Source: a bacterium (GTDB lineage: Bacteria > Omnitrophota > Gorgyraeia > Gygaellales > UBA12090). From it: a DNA stretch of 8,511 nt. Of this stretch, positions 6,221-8,511 are shown piece by piece. The DNA lies in assembly GCA_004299495.1 (NCBI GenBank), contig SCPY01000256.1, positions 1 to 8,511 on the forward strand, in the 5' to 3' direction. Below the pieces are notes generated by a model that saw only the letters and a list, made by a program, of their open reading frames with translations, was not told the origin of the DNA and ran no database searches. Each line of letters begins with the position of its first letter. Within the stretch, counting starts at the first letter, position 1. A program made the position numbers and the translations under genes.

Positions 6221-8023
6221 CTACCAACCCCCCGGAGGCTCTATTAATTGGAAATTTTCTGATATCTTAAAAATAAACCAAATATTCCTAAATACTGCAT
6301 AAAACAGAATCAATATAAGCCAAAGCTTAATATTAAATTTCTGCCGGGAAACAAAAATACATACTACTATAATCAAAGCAGGAATAACAAATACGAGATG
6401 AGCGGAATCTTTCCAATCAACTATAGAAAAAACTATCGCTCCAATTAAAGACCAGAATGACAGGACGGTTTCACGGACATCTATTATCTTAGCTTTTAGT
6501 AATGACACTAAAAGCGAACCTGCACCAAGAAAGAATAATGGATAACCCAATTCGTAAGCAAATCTCTTCCATAAATCATAAATAGAAGGATAACTGCCGT
6601 ACCCAAGAGAATTTATATGGAAAATCCTATCCCAGATGTGGTAACGAATGTGATCCAAGAAAAATGTACTCGAATCTATTATCATGCCGTAAATCCAGAA
6701 TAAAACCGTTCCGCAGATAAAACCCGTAACTGCCGGGCTACCAAGAATCTGCTTTATTCTCGGGCTTTTTAGGTATAAGAGGTACTCGCGGGCAATTACA
6801 GCCATAGGAAGAATTACCGCTACTTGAGTTGCCCATGCCGATAATAATCCTATGGAAAACAAAGTTAAAGATTCGCCAACATTAAATTTCCGAAAAGTAA
6901 TGTACCCGTAAGCCAAAGAGATAAGCAAGAAATTTGTCAAAGCTATATCCAGGCCAGCGGCTGACAATATGAACACCTGTGGCAGGGTAAAAAAAACGAA
7001 GGTGCCCAAAAGACTTAACTGCCAAGATTTGGTTAAATGAAAAGTGAGATAAAAAAATACCATTGCTGCCAAAGCAGAAAAAAGTAAATTTGGCATTCTT
7101 GTTTCCAGCAGATATGGCTGATTATTAAAATAACTATACTCCTCTTTTATTAGCTGCCATAGTCTTGCTTTCTTGACTGTATCAATATCCAGCATGCCAC
7201 CGCTAACAGAAACAAATCTGTTATAGCCTATATCTATTTTTTCGGGAAGTCTGGCATCAAATCTCAGGTAACCGTTTTTAACTTCGATTATTTCTGCACA
7301 CATACCTGAAACATGAGAATCGGAGAAACAAAATGTATCGCCTTGCTGAAATTCTTTCTTTAAAATATCCGCTGCCTCAACAGCGATATCATAATAATAT
7401 TTCATCCTGTCTAATTTGTCTGAAAAAAGCATGGTGTATGCGCTGTAAAAATGCATCAAAGGAGGATGAGCAAAATAAAAAAGAGTTTTTCTATCTGTTA
7501 ATAAATATGGCCTGAAATGTTTTACCAGGCCGTAGGCCGTAGCCTGCCGTTCAAAGTCATGGTCTTCCAATGGGGGAGTGATATATACAGAGCTTATATA
7601 TGCGCTTGTATAGACTGTTAAAAAAAGAATACAAATTATGAAATATCTACTAAAGGTTCTTATAGAGATAGCTTCTTTTTTATCTATTAAAGAAAACCTT
7701 GAAATAAGAATCCCGATATTGGTTACGACGGCTAAATAGATAAATTGACTGAAAGAATTTATATTTATCCGCAAGGCCAAATGAATGAGAATGCCCGCAG
7801 TAAATAGTACAGTGGAAAGAAAAGCTGTCCAAAAAGTAAAAGCTGGCCTGTCGGATATTCCCCTTCTAAAGAAAACATTAAGCCATCCGACACCGGGCAA
7901 TATGAAAACCATAAAGTTTATGGTTAAACTTAAGGTAAAATCTCCCAAGGGGACATAATAATGCAGGAAATAAAGAATAAAGATTAAATTAGATAATATA
8001 ATCAAACTTAGTTTTTTAAGCAT
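6221..8023 (-). CDS. GT39/PMT_2-type membrane glycosyltransferase
   Basis: This 600-residue polytopic protein has about four helices in an N-terminal block (residues 1-140). The GT39-like core opens with PPLEDHDFERQA (150-161) at the outer end of a helix, where ArnT and protein mannosyltransferases keep their catalytic Asp/Glu. FAHPPLMHFYSA (184-195) and then RMPNLLFSALAAMVFFYL (309-326) are hallmarks of the PMT_2 domain. The C-terminal half continues with LPQVFILSAAGLDIALTNF (347-365) and DWKDSAHLVFVIPAL (536-550). Members take a sugar from a polyprenyl-phosphate donor and attach it to lipid, protein or glycan on the outer face of the membrane. Between HPPL and RMPNL lies a hydrophilic loop of about 110 residues (200-308) that is probably periplasmic. 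The ATG at 8023 is preferred over the GTG at 8026 because an AAAAGG sits 8 bases before it. The acceptor is unknown. It lacks the TPR-like tail of its neighbours. Confidence 0.85.
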   Translation of the reverse strand: MLKKLSLIILSNLIFILYFLHYYVPLGDFTLSLTINFMVFILPGVGWLNVFFRRGISDRPAFTFWTAFLSTVLFTAGILIHLALRININSFSQFIYLAVVTNIGILISRFSLIDKKEAISIRTFSRYFIICILFLTVYTSAYISSVYITPPLEDHDFERQATAYGLVKHFRPYLLTDRKTLFYFAHPPLMHFYSAYTMLFSDKLDRMKYYYDIAVEAADILKKEFQQGDTFCFSDSHVSGMCAEIIEVKNGYLRFDARLPEKIDIGYNRFVSVSGGMLDIDTVKKARLWQLIKEEYSYFNNQPYLLETRMPNLLFSALAAMVFFYLTFHLTKSWQLSLLGTFVFFTLPQVFILSAAGLDIALTNFLLISLAYGYITFRKFNVGESLTLFSIGLLSAWATQVAVILPMAVIAREYLLYLKSPRIKQILGSPAVTGFICGTVLFWIYGMIIDSSTFFLDHIRYHIWDRIFHINSLGYGSYPSIYDLWKRFAYELGYPLFFLGAGSLLVSLLKAKIIDVRETVLSFWSLIGAIVFSIVDWKDSAHLVFVIPALIIVVCIFVSRQKFNIKLWLILILFYAVFRNIWFIFKISENFQLIEPPGGW

Positions 8024-8031
8024 CACAGCAA

Positions 8032-8037
8032 CCTTTT
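8032..8037 (-). promoter_or_regulatory. Ribosome binding site of the GT39 gene
   Basis: AAAAGG in the short gap between the two genes lies 8 bases before the ATG at 8023 and 5 bases before the adjacent GTG at 8026. The spacing favours the ATG. Confidence 0.55.
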
Positions 8038-8044
8038 CTATGCT

Positions 8045-8511
8045 TCACTTTGATGCATTTATCCTGGCAATTATCTTGTAAAGCTTCTCGGCCTTGGCGC
8101 TGTTGCCGCCAGAAAGATAAAATCCCGCCCTTTCGCAAAGATGCTCAGCGATAATCCCTTTGCGAGGCACAAAGCAATTCTCCGGGAAATTGATAAAATT
8201 CCATGCGTTAGAAAACAGATATATAAAGAACGTAATCAAAACATATCTAAATCTTTTATATTTATTCCCTAAATCCGCCAACAAATTACTAGCCAGGATT
8301 ATCGCGGCAGTATATATGGGAGAAGCCCACCAGAACTCGTCGAGATGCAAATAACCCAAAGGCTTCATAAAAGACAGAATGATAAAGATTGCGCAAAAGA
8401 CTGTTAACAAAAATCTTACAAAGCTTAACTTCCTAAACCTGAATGCGTAAACTACCCCTGCTATGCTGACCATGCCCGAAAGCCAATTCATAAAGGGATA
8501 TTCAAAAGAGG
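8045..8511 (-). CDS. C-terminal part of a polytopic membrane protein, probably GT39-like (5' end outside window)
   Basis: The frame is open to the right edge (154 residues visible, ending at TGA 8045-8047). The ATG at 8491 is probably internal, because SFEYPF precedes it in frame with no stop. About four hydrophobic helices follow, then NFPENCFVPRK and a helical tail CERAGFYLSGGNSAKAEKLYKII that resembles one TPR hairpin. No catalytic motif is present, as expected for the end of a GT39 protein, where the active-site residues lie near the N-terminus. The GT39 assignment rests on the helix pattern, on the gene order and on the match to the remnant at 5498-5842, which itself follows a recognisable GT39 N-terminus. 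The gap to the next gene is 18 bases, consistent with one transcript. Confidence 0.65.
   Translation of the reverse strand, partial: SFEYPFMNWLSGMVSIAGVVYAFRFRKLSFVRFLLTVFCAIFIILSFMKPLGYLHLDEFWWASPIYTAAIILASNLLADLGNKYKRFRYVLITFFIYLFSNAWNFINFPENCFVPRKGIIAEHLCERAGFYLSGGNSAKAEKLYKIIARINASK

Noticed and set aside
6221..6233. Six-G run at the end of the GT39 gene, where one extra G would fuse it to the next frame
   Set aside because: The next frame begins with a typical GT39 first helix and the upstream gene is already full length, so two genes are more natural than one fused gene.

Overview
The window is a gene-dense bacterial segment in which every gene I can support lies on the minus strand, so transcription runs from 8511 towards 1. 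Genes overlap or are separated by no more than about 30 bases. No internal promoter, terminator, RNA gene, CRISPR array or insertion sequence is visible, and the segment reads as one long operon (inference). No stretch of 300 bases lacks a gene or gene remnant. The gene content (GT39-type membrane glycosyltransferases, dolichyl-phosphate-mannose-synthase-like GT2 enzymes, a B12-type radical SAM protein, a MenA-like prenyltransferase and an AhbD/NirJ-like radical SAM/SPASM protein) suggests an uncultivated anaerobic, Gram-negative-like bacterium. Omnitrophota is my best guess, but it is only a guess. UGA is used as an ordinary stop.

In transcription order: the C-terminal end of a polytopic membrane protein with a TPR-like tail (8511-8045, 5' end outside); an intact GT39/PMT_2-type glycosyltransferase (8023-6221); the remains of a second GT39 gene that has lost its middle and is out of frame (6212-5498); a polyprenyl-phosphate hexose synthase-like GT2 gene broken by one extra base in a run of eight G (5501-4784); a B12-binding-type radical SAM protein (4783-3488); a GT2 enzyme fused to an apparently exported C-terminal domain (3510-2041); a MenA-like UbiA prenyltransferase (2035-1091); and an AhbD/NirJ-like radical SAM/SPASM protein that runs off the left edge (1058-1).

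The right three quarters look like an envelope glycosylation module. GT2 enzymes would make a polyprenyl-phosphate sugar on the cytoplasmic face, and GT39 enzymes would use it on the outer face. The left quarter looks like a cofactor pair (quinone or haem related) and is visibly richer in G+C, so the two parts may have different histories. The points most worth checking are the GT2-exported-domain fusion, the poly-G frameshift, and the deleted GT39 gene whose surviving tail matches the tail of the first gene.
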